Source: Ginsengibacter sp963792025 (GTDB lineage Bacteria; Bacteroidota; Bacteroidia; Chitinophagales; Chitinophagaceae). Taken from it: a stretch of DNA of 64,000 bases. The stretch spans positions 124,001 through 188,000 of the forward strand of contig CAWBUS010000019.1 of assembly GCA_963792025.1 (NCBI GenBank), in the 5' to 3' direction. The position numbers were made by a program, and so were the translations under genes. A model generated the notes under the pieces. The model did not search any database. It worked only from the letters and a program-made list of their open reading frames with translations, and was not told the DNA's origin. Shown piece after piece: positions 1-8,058 of the stretch; positions within the stretch are counted from its first letter, which is position 1, and every line of letters starts with the position of its first letter.

Positions 1-188
1 CTGTTGGCGCCATTATCCTCGTCTCATGTGCCAATGTAAAAGAATACCAGAAAAGCAGGATCAACGATTCTGAAATGATTTTGGGTAACCGTAAAGTGGA
101 AAAGAATGAACTTAATTTTCAATCGTATCGCGAAGGCGCCGCGGGTGCTAACGGAGGTAAAACGGGTGGTGGATGCGGCTGTAATTAA
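1..188 (+). CDS. DUF4266 small lipoprotein, 5' end outside window (copy 1)
   Basis: The window opens inside this gene; about 61 codons are readable in the frame ending with TAA at 186-188. It keeps a lipobox-like LVSCANV stretch and a C-terminus ending GGKTGGGCGCN, nearly identical to the complete 74-residue copy at 2373-2597. DUF4266 proteins are short lipoproteins of unknown biochemical role. The two Cys of the terminal CGC are kept in both copies and could bind metal, form a disulfide or be modified (inference). A DUF3570 barrel gene follows after 30 bases, the same order as at 2373-3831. Confidence 0.85.
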   Translation, partial: VGAIILVSCANVKEYQKSRINDSEMILGNRKVEKNELNFQSYREGAAGANGGKTGGGCGCN

Positions 189-218
189 ATTAAATAGAAT
201 TTATCTCACAACTTATAT

Positions 219-1490
219 ATGAAAAAAATTTGCTTAACGCTGGTGGGGATTTATTTTATCCTGTTGCATGCGTTTTCTCAATCAGTTGTGAAAGATTCTT
301 CAACTTATAAATCCAAACCATTAAAGATTGACGAGATAAACTTAGTAACCAGCTATTATACACAGAACGGAGATCACTCGGCCGTTACCGGCGGTATCGG
401 CACAGAAAGGGTTGTTGATTTAGCCAATGGCCTCGATGTAAAATGGATTGGCTGGGATAAGAGCCACAGAAAACATTCGCTTACAGCCAGCCTTGGTATT
501 GATCATCACTCATCTGCATCTTCAGCGTATGTGAACAAATCCGGTGCATCAAAAACCGGCGGTACCCGCATTTATCCTTCAATAGACTGGACGATTGAGA
601 ATGAAAAAAAAGGAACCGGAGTTGAATTTGGCGCTTACTATTCCCGGGAATATAATTACAAATCGTTTGGGCTGGATGCGGGATTTACGAAGAAGAATAA
701 GAACAATGGAGAATTTAACGTTAAGCTTACCGGTTATTTTGATAAAGTAAAACAGATATTGCCGTCTGAATTAATACCTGTCGACACCGTTCGAACACCC
801 TCGGGAACTATTTACATAACAACGGCGAGCGGCAAAGTAGTTGAGCTTACGACGGGCGGCGATATCCAGGCGGGAAAACGTCCATCAATTCCATCGAAGC
901 CCAGAACTACTCTTACCGGTTCATTCACTTTTTCGCAGGTAATAAATACACGGATGCAAGGCGCCATCCTGTTCGATCTTGTTTATCAACAAGGTTATCT
1001 TGGGTTACCATTTCATCGTGTATACTTAGCCGATAGTTCCGTTCATGTGGAAAATCTTCCATCAGAACGTTTTAAATTGCCAATAGGAATTCGATTGAAT
1101 TATTTCCTCGGCGATAAAATTATCCTTCGATCGTATTACCGGTATTATGTTGATAGCTGGGGCTTACAGGCACACACAGCCAGTCTTGAAGTGCCTGTGA
1201 AGATCACTCCGTTTTTTTCGGTATCGCCTTTTTACAGGTATTATGCGCAGACGGCAGTAAAATATTTTGCACCTTACGAAGTACATACTGCTTCCGACCA
1301 ATACTATACAAGCAATTATGCACTCTCTAAATTTACCAGCAATTTTTTTGGCGCTGGTATCCGCATTGCTCCGCCGAAGGGAATTCTTGGTATGCAAAAC
1401 TTTACCGTGCTGGAGATACGATATGGCCATTACTCCCAAAATGTTGATCTGAATTCGGACGTAATATCATTGAATTTAAAATTTAAGTAA
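219..1490 (+). CDS. DUF3570 outer-membrane protein (copy 1)
   Basis: A 423-residue protein with an N-terminal signal peptide (MKKICLTLVGIY to about residue 20) followed by alternating polar/aromatic segments typical of an outer-membrane beta barrel, ending in a hydrophobic SLNLKFK strand. It belongs to DUF3570, whose members sit beside DUF4266 lipoproteins and periplasmic thioredoxins; exact function is unknown. It is closely related throughout to the 401-residue protein at 2626-3831, sharing blocks such as NYFLGDKIILRSYYRYY and EVPVKITPF, with an insertion near residues 185-225. It follows a DUF4266 gene by 30 bases, so the two are probably co-transcribed. Assignment to the family is firm; any redox or metal role is inference. 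Confidence 0.85.
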   Translation: MKKICLTLVGIYFILLHAFSQSVVKDSSTYKSKPLKIDEINLVTSYYTQNGDHSAVTGGIGTERVVDLANGLDVKWIGWDKSHRKHSLTASLGIDHHSSASSAYVNKSGASKTGGTRIYPSIDWTIENEKKGTGVEFGAYYSREYNYKSFGLDAGFTKKNKNNGEFNVKLTGYFDKVKQILPSELIPVDTVRTPSGTIYITTASGKVVELTTGGDIQAGKRPSIPSKPRTTLTGSFTFSQVINTRMQGAILFDLVYQQGYLGLPFHRVYLADSSVHVENLPSERFKLPIGIRLNYFLGDKIILRSYYRYYVDSWGLQAHTASLEVPVKITPFFSVSPFYRYYAQTAVKYFAPYEVHTASDQYYTSNYALSKFTSNFFGAGIRIAPPKGILGMQNFTVLEIRYGHYSQNVDLNSDVISLNLKFK

Positions 1491-1858
1491 TTGGTCAGGC
1501 GTGTGAAGTATGATTGCAGCACCTGGTAAAAAATTACTTGTTAACAACTAAATGTCAAACAAATAAAAAATTTTCAACAATATCTATCTCCTCTCATTAG
1601 TAAAATTATTCGCCCCGGTTCACATCCTTTTTCTGGCTGAAGATTTGTAATTCACGGGCTATTCCGGGATGATGATAGAGAACAAAAAGTTAATTGAAGA
1701 ATTATTAAGATACTGTGTACAACTTAAAAATTATTTTTAATTTCTTATCTATCCGGGTCGCCACAATAGGCAAAATTGTTAAAAAAAAGTTAGCAAGTAT
1801 GAACTACCCAACCAAATTAAATTATAAACATCTTTAAACTTATAGATCACAAAAACTC
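1491..1858. other. Intergenic region between the two DUF4266/DUF3570 modules
   Basis: This 368-base, very AT-rich stretch separates the first module from the thioredoxin gene. I see no convincing coding frame and no strong terminator hairpin. It probably carries the promoter for the thioredoxin-DUF4266-DUF3570 group starting at 1859, but I could not place a good TTTG/TAnnTTTG pair. Confidence 0.4.
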
Positions 1859-2308
1859 ATGAAGAAAATACTATTATTTATTTTTTCCATAGCTGCAATG
1901 TCCTTTACGCAGTGGCAGCCAAATTTTGAATCAGCGAAAAAAATAGCCAAAGAAAATCATAAACTTATCTTATTAAATTTTTCGGGTTCCGACTGGTGCG
2001 GGCCTTGCATGCGACTAAGAAAAGAAATTTTGGACAATGACGTTTTTTTGAAAATGACAGATACCTCGATAGTAATGGTGAACGCCGATTTTCCAAGAAA
2101 CAAAAAGAATCAATTGGATGCACAAACGAAAAAGCAGAATGATGCTCTTGCAGACAAGTACAATCCTGAAGGCAAATTTCCGTATACATTGTTGCTTGAC
2201 GCCGACGGGAAAGTTTTAAAAGCCTGGGATGGATATCCTGATGAAGGTGTACAGCAATTTTCAGATGAGGTATTAAATGTTTATTACGCCAATAAATCAG
2301 CAGATTAA
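1859..2308 (+). CDS. Periplasmic thioredoxin-like protein, WCGPC active site
   Basis: A 149-residue protein with an N-terminal hydrophobic signal (MKKILLFIFSIAAMS) and a thioredoxin fold with the active site SDWCGPC at residues 44-50, followed by an FPYTLLLDADG strand and cis-Pro loop. This fits a periplasmic thiol reductant of the thioredoxin_7/DUF255-like group. It lies 64 bases ahead of the DUF4266 gene and is flanked by both DUF4266/DUF3570 modules, so its likely targets are the paired cysteines at the end of the DUF4266 lipoproteins (inference). Family assignment is firm from the motif and length. Confidence 0.88.
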   Translation: MKKILLFIFSIAAMSFTQWQPNFESAKKIAKENHKLILLNFSGSDWCGPCMRLRKEILDNDVFLKMTDTSIVMVNADFPRNKKNQLDAQTKKQNDALADKYNPEGKFPYTLLLDADGKVLKAWDGYPDEGVQQFSDEVLNVYYANKSAD

Positions 2309-2372
2309 ATTTCGCTCGTCAATAAAATTAATGAACCGGTTTGCATAAAGGAAGCTTAGAATAAAACTAAAA

Positions 2373-2597
2373 ATGAAAATAAAAGTTCTAAAAAAAATAT
2401 CACTTGCATTAACAGCTGCCATTATATTGGCCTCGTGTGCCAATGTGAAGGAATACCAAAAAAGCAGGATCAATGATTCTGAAATGATTCTCGGTAACCG
2501 CAAGGTGGAAAAAAATGAACTGAATTTTCAATCCTACCGCGAAGGTGCCTCAGGGGCTAATGGCGGTAAAACCGGCGGTGGCTGTGGCTGTAACTGA
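2373..2597 (+). CDS. DUF4266 small lipoprotein (copy 2, complete)
   Basis: A 74-residue protein with a basic N-terminus, hydrophobic core and lipobox ILASC (lipidated Cys at residue 22), leaving a mature peptide of about 52 residues. The tail is glycine-rich and ends GGKTGGGCGCN with Cys at 71 and 73. The mature part is almost identical to the partial copy at 1-188 even at third codon positions, suggesting a recent duplication or strong constraint. It sits between the thioredoxin gene and a DUF3570 gene, 28 bases before the latter. DUF4266 has no established biochemical function; a redox or metal-linked role is inferred from the neighbours. Confidence 0.88.
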   Translation: MKIKVLKKISLALTAAIILASCANVKEYQKSRINDSEMILGNRKVEKNELNFQSYREGASGANGGKTGGGCGCN

Positions 2598-2625
2598 TTA
2601 CAATATTTCATCTGTAAAATAATTC

Positions 2626-3831
2626 ATGAAAAAAATTTGCTTAACCCTTGTGGGTATTTATTTAATGATGTTGCATGCCTTTTCGCAATACCAGGATAAG
2701 GATACTTCATTTTATATTGCTAAGCCATTAAAGATTGATGAGATCAATCTAGTATCCAGTTACTACAATCAGAATGGCGATCACTCGGCAATAACGGGCG
2801 GCATCGGCACGGAAAAAGTATCCGATCTTTCAAATGGGCTGGAAGTAAAATGGATCGGATGGGATGCAATGCAACGAAAAAATACGCTAACAGCGGGCCT
2901 TGGGTTCGACCATCACACTTCAGCTTCTTCAGCTTTCGTTAGTAAAACGGGAGCTTCTAAAACCGGCGGCACCCGCATTTATCCTTCACTTAACTGGAAT
3001 GTTGAAGATGCCAAAAAAGGAACTGGCATGGGCTTAGGACTTTATTTTTCCAAAGAATATAATTACACCTCTTTTGGCCTTGATGCAGAGTATTCGAAAA
3101 AGACAAAAAATAACGGAGAATTCAATGCAAAATTGAGCGGCTACTTCGACCGCGTTAAATTAATCTATCCTTCAGAATTTGTACAAGAGGTTACGGTAAC
3201 TTCGGCTAGCGGTGGTGGTGAAAGCCGGTATAGAATCCCGTCGAAGCCCCGAACTACGGGCACTTTATCGTTATCTTTTTCGCAAGTCATAAACAAACGC
3301 TTCGACGGAGTACTTATGCTGGATGGTGTTGCTCAAACCGGTTATCTTGGTTTGCCTTTCCATAGGGTTTACTTCCAGGATGGCACAGATAATGTTGAAA
3401 AACTTCCATCTAACCGGTTAAAATTACCAGTAGGCATTCGCTTGAATTATTTCCTTGGTGATAAAATTATTTTACGATCGTATTACCGGTATTATGCCGA
3501 TACATGGGGAATACAGTCGCACACGGCAAGCCTGGAAGTTCCGGTTAAGATCACGCCTTTTGTTTCGGTGGCGCCTTTCTACAGGTACTATACACAAACG
3601 GCAGCTTACTATTTTGCGCCCTACGGAAAGCATGTCTCTTCAGAATCATATTACACGAGTAATTATTCGCTATCAGCATTCAATAGCCAGTTTTATGGAG
3701 TGAATTTTAGAATTGCTCCACCCAAAGGAGTTCTCAAAGGGTTGAACGCTCTTGAGGTACGGTATGGGCACTACACTCAAACAACAAGTCTTGTGTCCGA
3801 TGTAATTTCAGTAAACTTTAAGTTTAAGTAG
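2626..3831 (+). CDS. DUF3570 outer-membrane protein (copy 2)
   Basis: A 401-residue signal-peptide protein, paralogous over its whole length to the one at 219-1490; the first eleven residues (MKKICLTLVGI) are identical and long central and C-terminal blocks match. It is predicted to form an outer-membrane barrel, ending in a SVNFKFK strand. It lacks the roughly 20-residue loop insertion near residue 190 present in copy 1, so the two barrels may differ in one surface loop. It is the last gene of the plus-strand group and is followed by an inverted repeat that may terminate transcription. Molecular role unknown. Confidence 0.85.
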   Translation: MKKICLTLVGIYLMMLHAFSQYQDKDTSFYIAKPLKIDEINLVSSYYNQNGDHSAITGGIGTEKVSDLSNGLEVKWIGWDAMQRKNTLTAGLGFDHHTSASSAFVSKTGASKTGGTRIYPSLNWNVEDAKKGTGMGLGLYFSKEYNYTSFGLDAEYSKKTKNNGEFNAKLSGYFDRVKLIYPSEFVQEVTVTSASGGGESRYRIPSKPRTTGTLSLSFSQVINKRFDGVLMLDGVAQTGYLGLPFHRVYFQDGTDNVEKLPSNRLKLPVGIRLNYFLGDKIILRSYYRYYADTWGIQSHTASLEVPVKITPFVSVAPFYRYYTQTAAYYFAPYGKHVSSESYYTSNYSLSAFNSQFYGVNFRIAPPKGVLKGLNALEVRYGHYTQTTSLVSDVISVNFKFK

Positions 3832-3843
3832 CAATTTGCGGCC

Positions 3844-3870
3844 ACAGGCTAACGTAAACGGGTAGCCTGT
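3844..3870. terminator. Inverted repeat between convergent genes, likely terminator
   Basis: A perfect 8-base inverted repeat, ACAGGCTA and TAGCCTGT, separated by 11 bases, lies 13 bases after the DUF3570 stop and before the 3' end of the convergent esterase gene. The following bases are T/A-rich. It could serve as a terminator for the plus-strand module. Confidence 0.55.
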
Positions 3871-3944
3871 TTAAATGTTTCAAAAACTTTTCCAAAGCCA
3901 ATGCTTCCACAGGAGATAAATTTTGACCAAGTAATGCAGGTATT

Positions 3945-4589
3945 TTAAGAATTAAACACAAGTGTATTAGCCAAGTCAATTTCATCCTGCGAAATCGTAT
4001 GCCCCATCCCGTTATACAACTTTTGCGTAACAGTTGCTTTCATACTTTTTAGAATTTCTGTTGACTCAAGCACTCTTTCAACAGGCACGTGCGGATCCGG
4101 GTTACTGCTTCCGATAAAAATGGGTGTTTTATTAAAGTCGCCGGTATATTTCTCCTTATCAATAGTTTCCCCAATTAAACCGCCCGTGAATGCTACCACA
4201 CCTCCGTACCTCACGGCATTCCTTGCAACGAACTCCAGCGTTAAACAAGCGCCTTGTGAAAATCCCAAAAAATAAATATTTTCTGCTGTTATTCCTGCGG
4301 CGTTAATATCGCTAACTAGATCTTTCACTACCTGCAAAGAAGATGACAACCAGGGTTCATTTTGTGAAACGGGCGCAATAAAAGAATAAGGATACCATGT
4401 ATTATTAGTTGCTTCGGGAGCAAGCAATGCAAAATCATCTACCTGCAAATAATTGGCGAGAGAAAGGATATCATGAGCATTAGCTCCACGTCCGTGAATC
4501 ATAATTAATGCCCTTTCAGCTTCTTCCAGCTTTTTACCGGAACTGAGTATTTTCTTCGTATGTAATTTAGTTGTGTCAATCATCATCAA
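3945..4589 (-). CDS. Alpha/beta hydrolase of the phospholipase/carboxylesterase family (MhqD-like)
   Basis: A 214-residue protein of the Abhydrolase_2 family without a signal peptide, so cytoplasmic. Visible elements are the oxyanion-region IHGRGAN near residue 31, the nucleophile elbow GFSQG with Ser111, an Asp in NPDPHVP near 165 and the catalytic His in GMGHTIS near 197. It is the last gene of the minus-strand operon, starting three bases after the OsmC stop. In Bacillus the related MhqD esterase is induced with ring-cleaving dioxygenases by quinones; the company of a dioxygenase and OsmC here suggests a similar electrophile-detoxification role (inference). The actual ester substrate is not known. 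Confidence 0.87.
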   Translation of the reverse strand: MMMIDTTKLHTKKILSSGKKLEEAERALIMIHGRGANAHDILSLANYLQVDDFALLAPEATNNTWYPYSFIAPVSQNEPWLSSSLQVVKDLVSDINAAGITAENIYFLGFSQGACLTLEFVARNAVRYGGVVAFTGGLIGETIDKEKYTGDFNKTPIFIGSSNPDPHVPVERVLESTEILKSMKATVTQKLYNGMGHTISQDEIDLANTLVFNS

Positions 4590-4592
4590 AAA

Positions 4593-5018
4593 CTATAAGG
4601 CACTTTCCTGTACCAATGTTGTAATTATTTCAGTGGGCCTGCTGAGAAGTTTATGGAGAGGACACCAGCTGGCTATAACTTCTAACCTTTTCATTTGCTC
4701 TTCATCCAGGTTTCCAACAAAACTTAGCTCGCAAACAAAGGTATCCAACACCGGCTGGCTTTGCGTATTTTTTACGAGGTTTACTTTTACTTTTATTTCG
4801 TCTATTTTCCAACCTTTACGTTGCGCATACATACGCAATGTAATCGCCTTACACGATGCCAATGCTGCACATAAATAATCCCCGGGCGCCGGGCCTAAAT
4901 CTTCTCCGCCCTTTTCCATAGGTTCATCCACCAGGAGATCGTGCTGGTTGATACTTACATCCGACGTATACTGGTTGCCGTTATTAGTAACTTCAGCGGT
5001 TGCGATTACTTTGCCCAT
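4593..5018 (-). CDS. OsmC family peroxiredoxin-like protein
   Basis: A 141-residue OsmC/Ohr-fold protein. The two peroxidatic cysteines are present as LASCKA (Cys56) and SWCPLHKLL (Cys119), and GPAPGDYLCAAL precedes the first. The SxCPLHKLL form is closer to the YhfA-type OsmC branch than to Ohr. Such proteins reduce organic hydroperoxides or reactive sulfur species using dithiols. It lies between the DsbA-like and esterase genes in a tight operon, consistent with thiol and electrophile stress defence. Family assignment is firm; substrate is inferred. Confidence 0.9.
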   Translation of the reverse strand: MGKVIATAEVTNNGNQYTSDVSINQHDLLVDEPMEKGGEDLGPAPGDYLCAALASCKAITLRMYAQRKGWKIDEIKVKVNLVKNTQSQPVLDTFVCELSFVGNLDEEQMKRLEVIASWCPLHKLLSRPTEIITTLVQESAL

Positions 5019-5040
5019 GTTCTATTTTTAAAGATCCTGT

Positions 5041-5595
5041 CTATGCCGCCTTTCGCATTTTCTTCTTCTTTAAAGCATCATTAATACTTTCGGTTAAGGA
5101 TTTTGCCGTAACATTTCCTTCAAGTCTTTCACCATTCACAAAAAATGCCGGAACATCCCGTACACCAAGATCTATTCCATATTTCAAATCATCCTGCACA
5201 AACCATCCGTATTTACTATTGATCAAATCATTCAAAAACGATTTATTGGTAATGTCAATTTCTTTCGCGTATGACTTAAGTGTAATGGTTCCCAGGTGAC
5301 GGCGGTTGTTAAGAAGCATTTCATGCATCTCTAAAAATTTTCCTTCCTGTGCGGCGCCAATGGCAGCCTCAGCAGCTTTATGTGCACGCTGGTGAATTTT
5401 CACCAAAGGAAAATGCCTGAAATTAAAATTCACTTTTCCAATAAAAGTTTGCATGATTCCTTTTAGCCATTCGTGAACCTGGGCACATTTCTCGCTTTCA
5501 TAATCTACAAATTCCATAACGTTAACCGGCGCATCTGCATTTCCTATAATTATATCTTTTGGTTCTATTACCGGTATTTCTTCTTTCTTATGCAT
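5041..5595 (-). CDS. DsbA-family thioredoxin-fold protein lacking the first active-site Cys
   Basis: A 184-residue DsbA/FrnE-type thioredoxin-fold protein with no signal peptide. The strand-loop MEFVDYESEKC at residues 27-37 lines up with the family motif (DYECPFC), so the usual CxxC is SxxC: Ser34 replaces the nucleophilic Cys and Cys37 remains. The cis-Pro loop VPAFFVNG (Pro149) is intact. In this family members near sodium/proton antiporters and electrophile operons often act in the cytoplasm. Loss of the nucleophilic Cys suggests a non-oxidoreductase or glutathione/bacillithiol-transferase-like use of the fold (inference). The stop lies 22 bases from the OsmC start. Confidence 0.82.
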   Translation of the reverse strand: MHKKEEIPVIEPKDIIIGNADAPVNVMEFVDYESEKCAQVHEWLKGIMQTFIGKVNFNFRHFPLVKIHQRAHKAAEAAIGAAQEGKFLEMHEMLLNNRRHLGTITLKSYAKEIDITNKSFLNDLINSKYGWFVQDDLKYGIDLGVRDVPAFFVNGERLEGNVTAKSLTESINDALKKKKMRKAA

Positions 5596-5598
5596 ATA

Positions 5599-5898
5599 TC
5601 AATTTTTTTTATTTTTCCATATATCGTTGTATTCATCGGACTGTCTTAAAAACTGCGCATGAACATAAGGGCAAAGTGCAATAACTTTCAAATTGTTTTT
5701 TCTTGCATAGTCAACCAAAGCAGCAAGCAATTTTTTTGCCAACCCCTTACCCTCTGCCTTTGGCAACACCTCCGTATGATAAACGGTAAGTTCACTTCCA
5801 GAGGCATCTATGTTCATCTCCGCAACTTTTTCCTCTCCTTCCATTATATAAAAATATCCACTCCCATTCTTCCTCAAATTCAATTGTACCTCATCCAT
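5599..5898 (-). CDS. Small GNAT-fold N-acetyltransferase (YjdJ/Acetyltransf_CG type)
   Basis: A 99-residue protein of the compact GNAT-related family (Acetyltransf_CG), recognisable from the YIMEGEEKVAEMN strand, HTEVLPKAEGKGLAKKLL acetyl-CoA binding segment and the CPYVHAQFLR tail that this family shows near its end. Members are about 90-100 residues, so it is full length. The acceptor substrate is unknown. It is three bases upstream of the DsbA-like start, hence almost certainly in the same transcript. Small acetyltransferases of this type commonly accompany OsmC and YceI genes in Bacteroidota stress operons. Confidence 0.83.
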   Translation of the reverse strand: MDEVQLNLRKNGSGYFYIMEGEEKVAEMNIDASGSELTVYHTEVLPKAEGKGLAKKLLAALVDYARKNNLKVIALCPYVHAQFLRQSDEYNDIWKNKKN

Positions 5899-5933
5899 TA
5901 TCTGTAGTTTTCAGTTAAGCGACTTTACACATT

Positions 5934-6869
5934 TCAACCAAGCGCTGGTAACACTTTTTCAATTTCTTTTCTTGAGTCCTCATATTGCCTGGGCAGCTTT
6001 AAATGTGTTCCTAACTCACTCAACGGTTCATCCCTGGTAAAGCCAGGGTTATCGGTTGCCAGTTCAAACAATACACCGCCGGGTTCCCGAAAATAGAGTG
6101 AGAAAAAATAATCCCTGTCAATTTTCGGGGTGATGTTTAACCCAAAGCGTTCAATCTTTTCCCGATAGTTCATCAATATAGTATCATCCTTTACCCTAAA
6201 GGCAACATGATGATTCGTTCCTCCGGCAACGACGCCATGAGCCACAGATGGCGCTTCAATTATATCAACTATTGATGCATTTTCAACTGCGTCCGTGGTA
6301 AACCGATAGTCATTGCCATCCTGGCTGGTTAATTGATATCCTAAAATATCAGTCAAAATTTTAGCAGTGGGCGTCACGTTTTTCAACATTAATGTTACGC
6401 TATGAAATCCTTTAGTTGCCGTAGCTGCTTTTACTTCGTCCGTTTCCCAGGCCTTCCTGTTATCGGCGACTAACGGAGCCACTAATTTTATTTTTAAACC
6501 ATCGGGATCCCTGAATGAAAGGTACTTTTCGCCAAATTTTTCTTCTATTTCATCATGTTTTACCTGGTAATGTTTCAACCGGTCCGACCAAAATCCGAGG
6601 CTATCTAACGGTACCGAATACCCGATTTCAGTAGCCATACCTGTTCCTGCAGTTCCCTGCCTGATGCCTTGCCAGGGAAAGAAAGTAAGGATACTTCCGG
6701 GCGTACCTTTTTTATCGCCAAAATAAAAATGATACGTCCCGGGATCATCAAAATTGACCGTCTTTTTTACCAAACGTAACCCCAGAATTTTTGTATAAAA
6801 TTCCAATGTTCTTTTGGCATTGCCGGATATCGCCGTTATATGATGTAATCCTAATATTTTGTCTTCCAT
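5934..6869 (-). CDS. Ring-cleaving dioxygenase, VOC family (MhqO/MhqA-like)
   Basis: A 311-residue protein with two tandem vicinal-oxygen-chelate modules (about 5-130 and 153-275). Candidate metal ligands are His9 or His10 in GLHHITA, His220 or His221 in TNHHVAF and Glu269 in LFELATDN. The N-terminal FYTKILGLRLVKKTVNFDDP signature is characteristic of MhqO/MhqA-type hydroquinone dioxygenases, and the length is normal. Such enzymes cleave hydroquinones produced from quinone electrophiles. It begins 15 bases after the YceI stop within the same operon. Specificity is inferred from family resemblance. Confidence 0.88.
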   Translation of the reverse strand: MEDKILGLHHITAISGNAKRTLEFYTKILGLRLVKKTVNFDDPGTYHFYFGDKKGTPGSILTFFPWQGIRQGTAGTGMATEIGYSVPLDSLGFWSDRLKHYQVKHDEIEEKFGEKYLSFRDPDGLKIKLVAPLVADNRKAWETDEVKAATATKGFHSVTLMLKNVTPTAKILTDILGYQLTSQDGNDYRFTTDAVENASIVDIIEAPSVAHGVVAGGTNHHVAFRVKDDTILMNYREKIERFGLNITPKIDRDYFFSLYFREPGGVLFELATDNPGFTRDEPLSELGTHLKLPRQYEDSRKEIEKVLPALG

Positions 6870-6883
6870 TTTGATTATTGTTA

Positions 6884-7447
6884 TTACGCTAACTGTTCTT
6901 CTTCCACCAACTTCTCTACCTGCTTTACCAATTGAATTTCCGCATTTATTTTTACTTCGTCACTCAAAACTACGCTGCCTGTTTCTGTAACGGTTCCCCA
7001 GCTTAATCCAAAATCTTTCCTGTTTAATTTGCCGGTAACGGTAAAGCCCGCCTTTGTTTGACCGTAAGGATCTTGTACAATGCCACCAAATTCTACTTTC
7101 AATGTTAAGGGCTTTGTTACACCATGCATAGTTAATTCGCCTGAAATACTTCCTTCATCATCATTCACATCATATTTCTTACCGATGAATTTCAATTGAG
7201 GAAATTGTTCAACATTAAAAAAATCTGCAGACTTAAGATGACCATCACGTTGATCGTTATGAGTAGTGATAGAGTCAACATCGGCTGTAAACTCAAGTTT
7301 GTTAACAGAACTAAAATCTTCTGTACCGGTTTCCGCTACTACATTAAATTTTTTAAAGTGACCGGTAACCGTTGAGATCATAAGATGTTTGATTTTAAAA
7401 ATCACTTCGCTGTGGATTGGGTCCAGTGCCCATTTAGTGTTTGCCAT
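6884..7447 (-). CDS. YceI family lipocalin-like protein
   Basis: A 187-residue YceI-family protein, recognised by the start WALDPIHSEVIFKIKHLMIS, the VTGHFKKF loop, and the GELTMHGVTKPLTL segment. YceI folds as a lipocalin-like barrel that binds polyisoprenoid or other amphipathic lipids. There is no signal peptide, so this member is probably cytoplasmic, as is usual for the Bacteroidota copies next to OsmC and pirin genes. Position inside the operon suggests it responds to the same stress; a quinone-binding role is speculative. Confidence 0.9.
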   Translation of the reverse strand: MANTKWALDPIHSEVIFKIKHLMISTVTGHFKKFNVVAETGTEDFSSVNKLEFTADVDSITTHNDQRDGHLKSADFFNVEQFPQLKFIGKKYDVNDDEGSISGELTMHGVTKPLTLKVEFGGIVQDPYGQTKAGFTVTGKLNRKDFGLSWGTVTETGSVVLSDEVKINAEIQLVKQVEKLVEEEQLA

Positions 7448-7498
7448 AATTTAAATTTTTAATGATTATCTATTTTGTTTTTTAATTTGATTTGTATG

Positions 7499-7966
7499 CT
7501 AAACTTTACTTTGTTTTACATTTTTTAAAATTTCCGAAACTTCCATTAACGTATCGTGGTCTTTGCCGCAAAGAGAAGTTTCATTTGACTCGCCTGTTTC
7601 TACGACCGTTACCACCTTCGAATATTTCAATGAATTCTCCAATTCGATATTTTCATGATCTGAAAAACTTATTACAGGTTTTTGCGTAGCAACTTCTTTA
7701 ATCAATTCAGCAACTTCCTTCTGCTCACCGCAGGATATATCAAGAATTATTATATCCGCTTCCCAGCAACCATCTTTCAAACAATCAACTATTTCAAATT
7801 CTAGAGCAGGATGCTTCAGTTTTATTTCATTGGAAACCTTATGTAACTGGTTTGGTTCTTTCTGCAACAACAATAACCGGTAATTTTCTGCCGAAAACTT
7901 ATCAACAACTGCTGCCGTTTTTTGTTCTGTTGATGCGATAATTGCTATTGTTTTTTTCGCTGCCAT
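7499..7966 (-). CDS. Small Rossmann-like protein of unknown function
   Basis: A 155-residue protein starting AKKTIAIIASTEQKTAAVV, which resembles the beta-alpha-beta start of an NAD(P)-binding or reductase-like Rossmann domain but lacks a clean GxGxxG. It has further strand-helix pairs around YRLLLLQ, ADIIILDIS and PVISFSD, then breaks off where an oxidoreductase would continue. No catalytic residues are evident. It is transcribed with YceI (51 bases away) and follows the Crp-type gene by 92 bases. It could be a nucleotide sensor or a degenerate NmrA-like protein; I cannot assign a function. Confidence 0.65.
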   Translation of the reverse strand: MAAKKTIAIIASTEQKTAAVVDKFSAENYRLLLLQKEPNQLHKVSNEIKLKHPALEFEIVDCLKDGCWEADIIILDISCGEQKEVAELIKEVATQKPVISFSDHENIELENSLKYSKVVTVVETGESNETSLCGKDHDTLMEVSEILKNVKQSKV

Positions 7967-8058
7967 AGCTCCTTTTTTTACAACACAAAGCTACACCTGC
8001 ACGAGGGAGTGCTCCATTGCGATAGGATAATAAATTGTATTGATCTATGTCAACAGAA

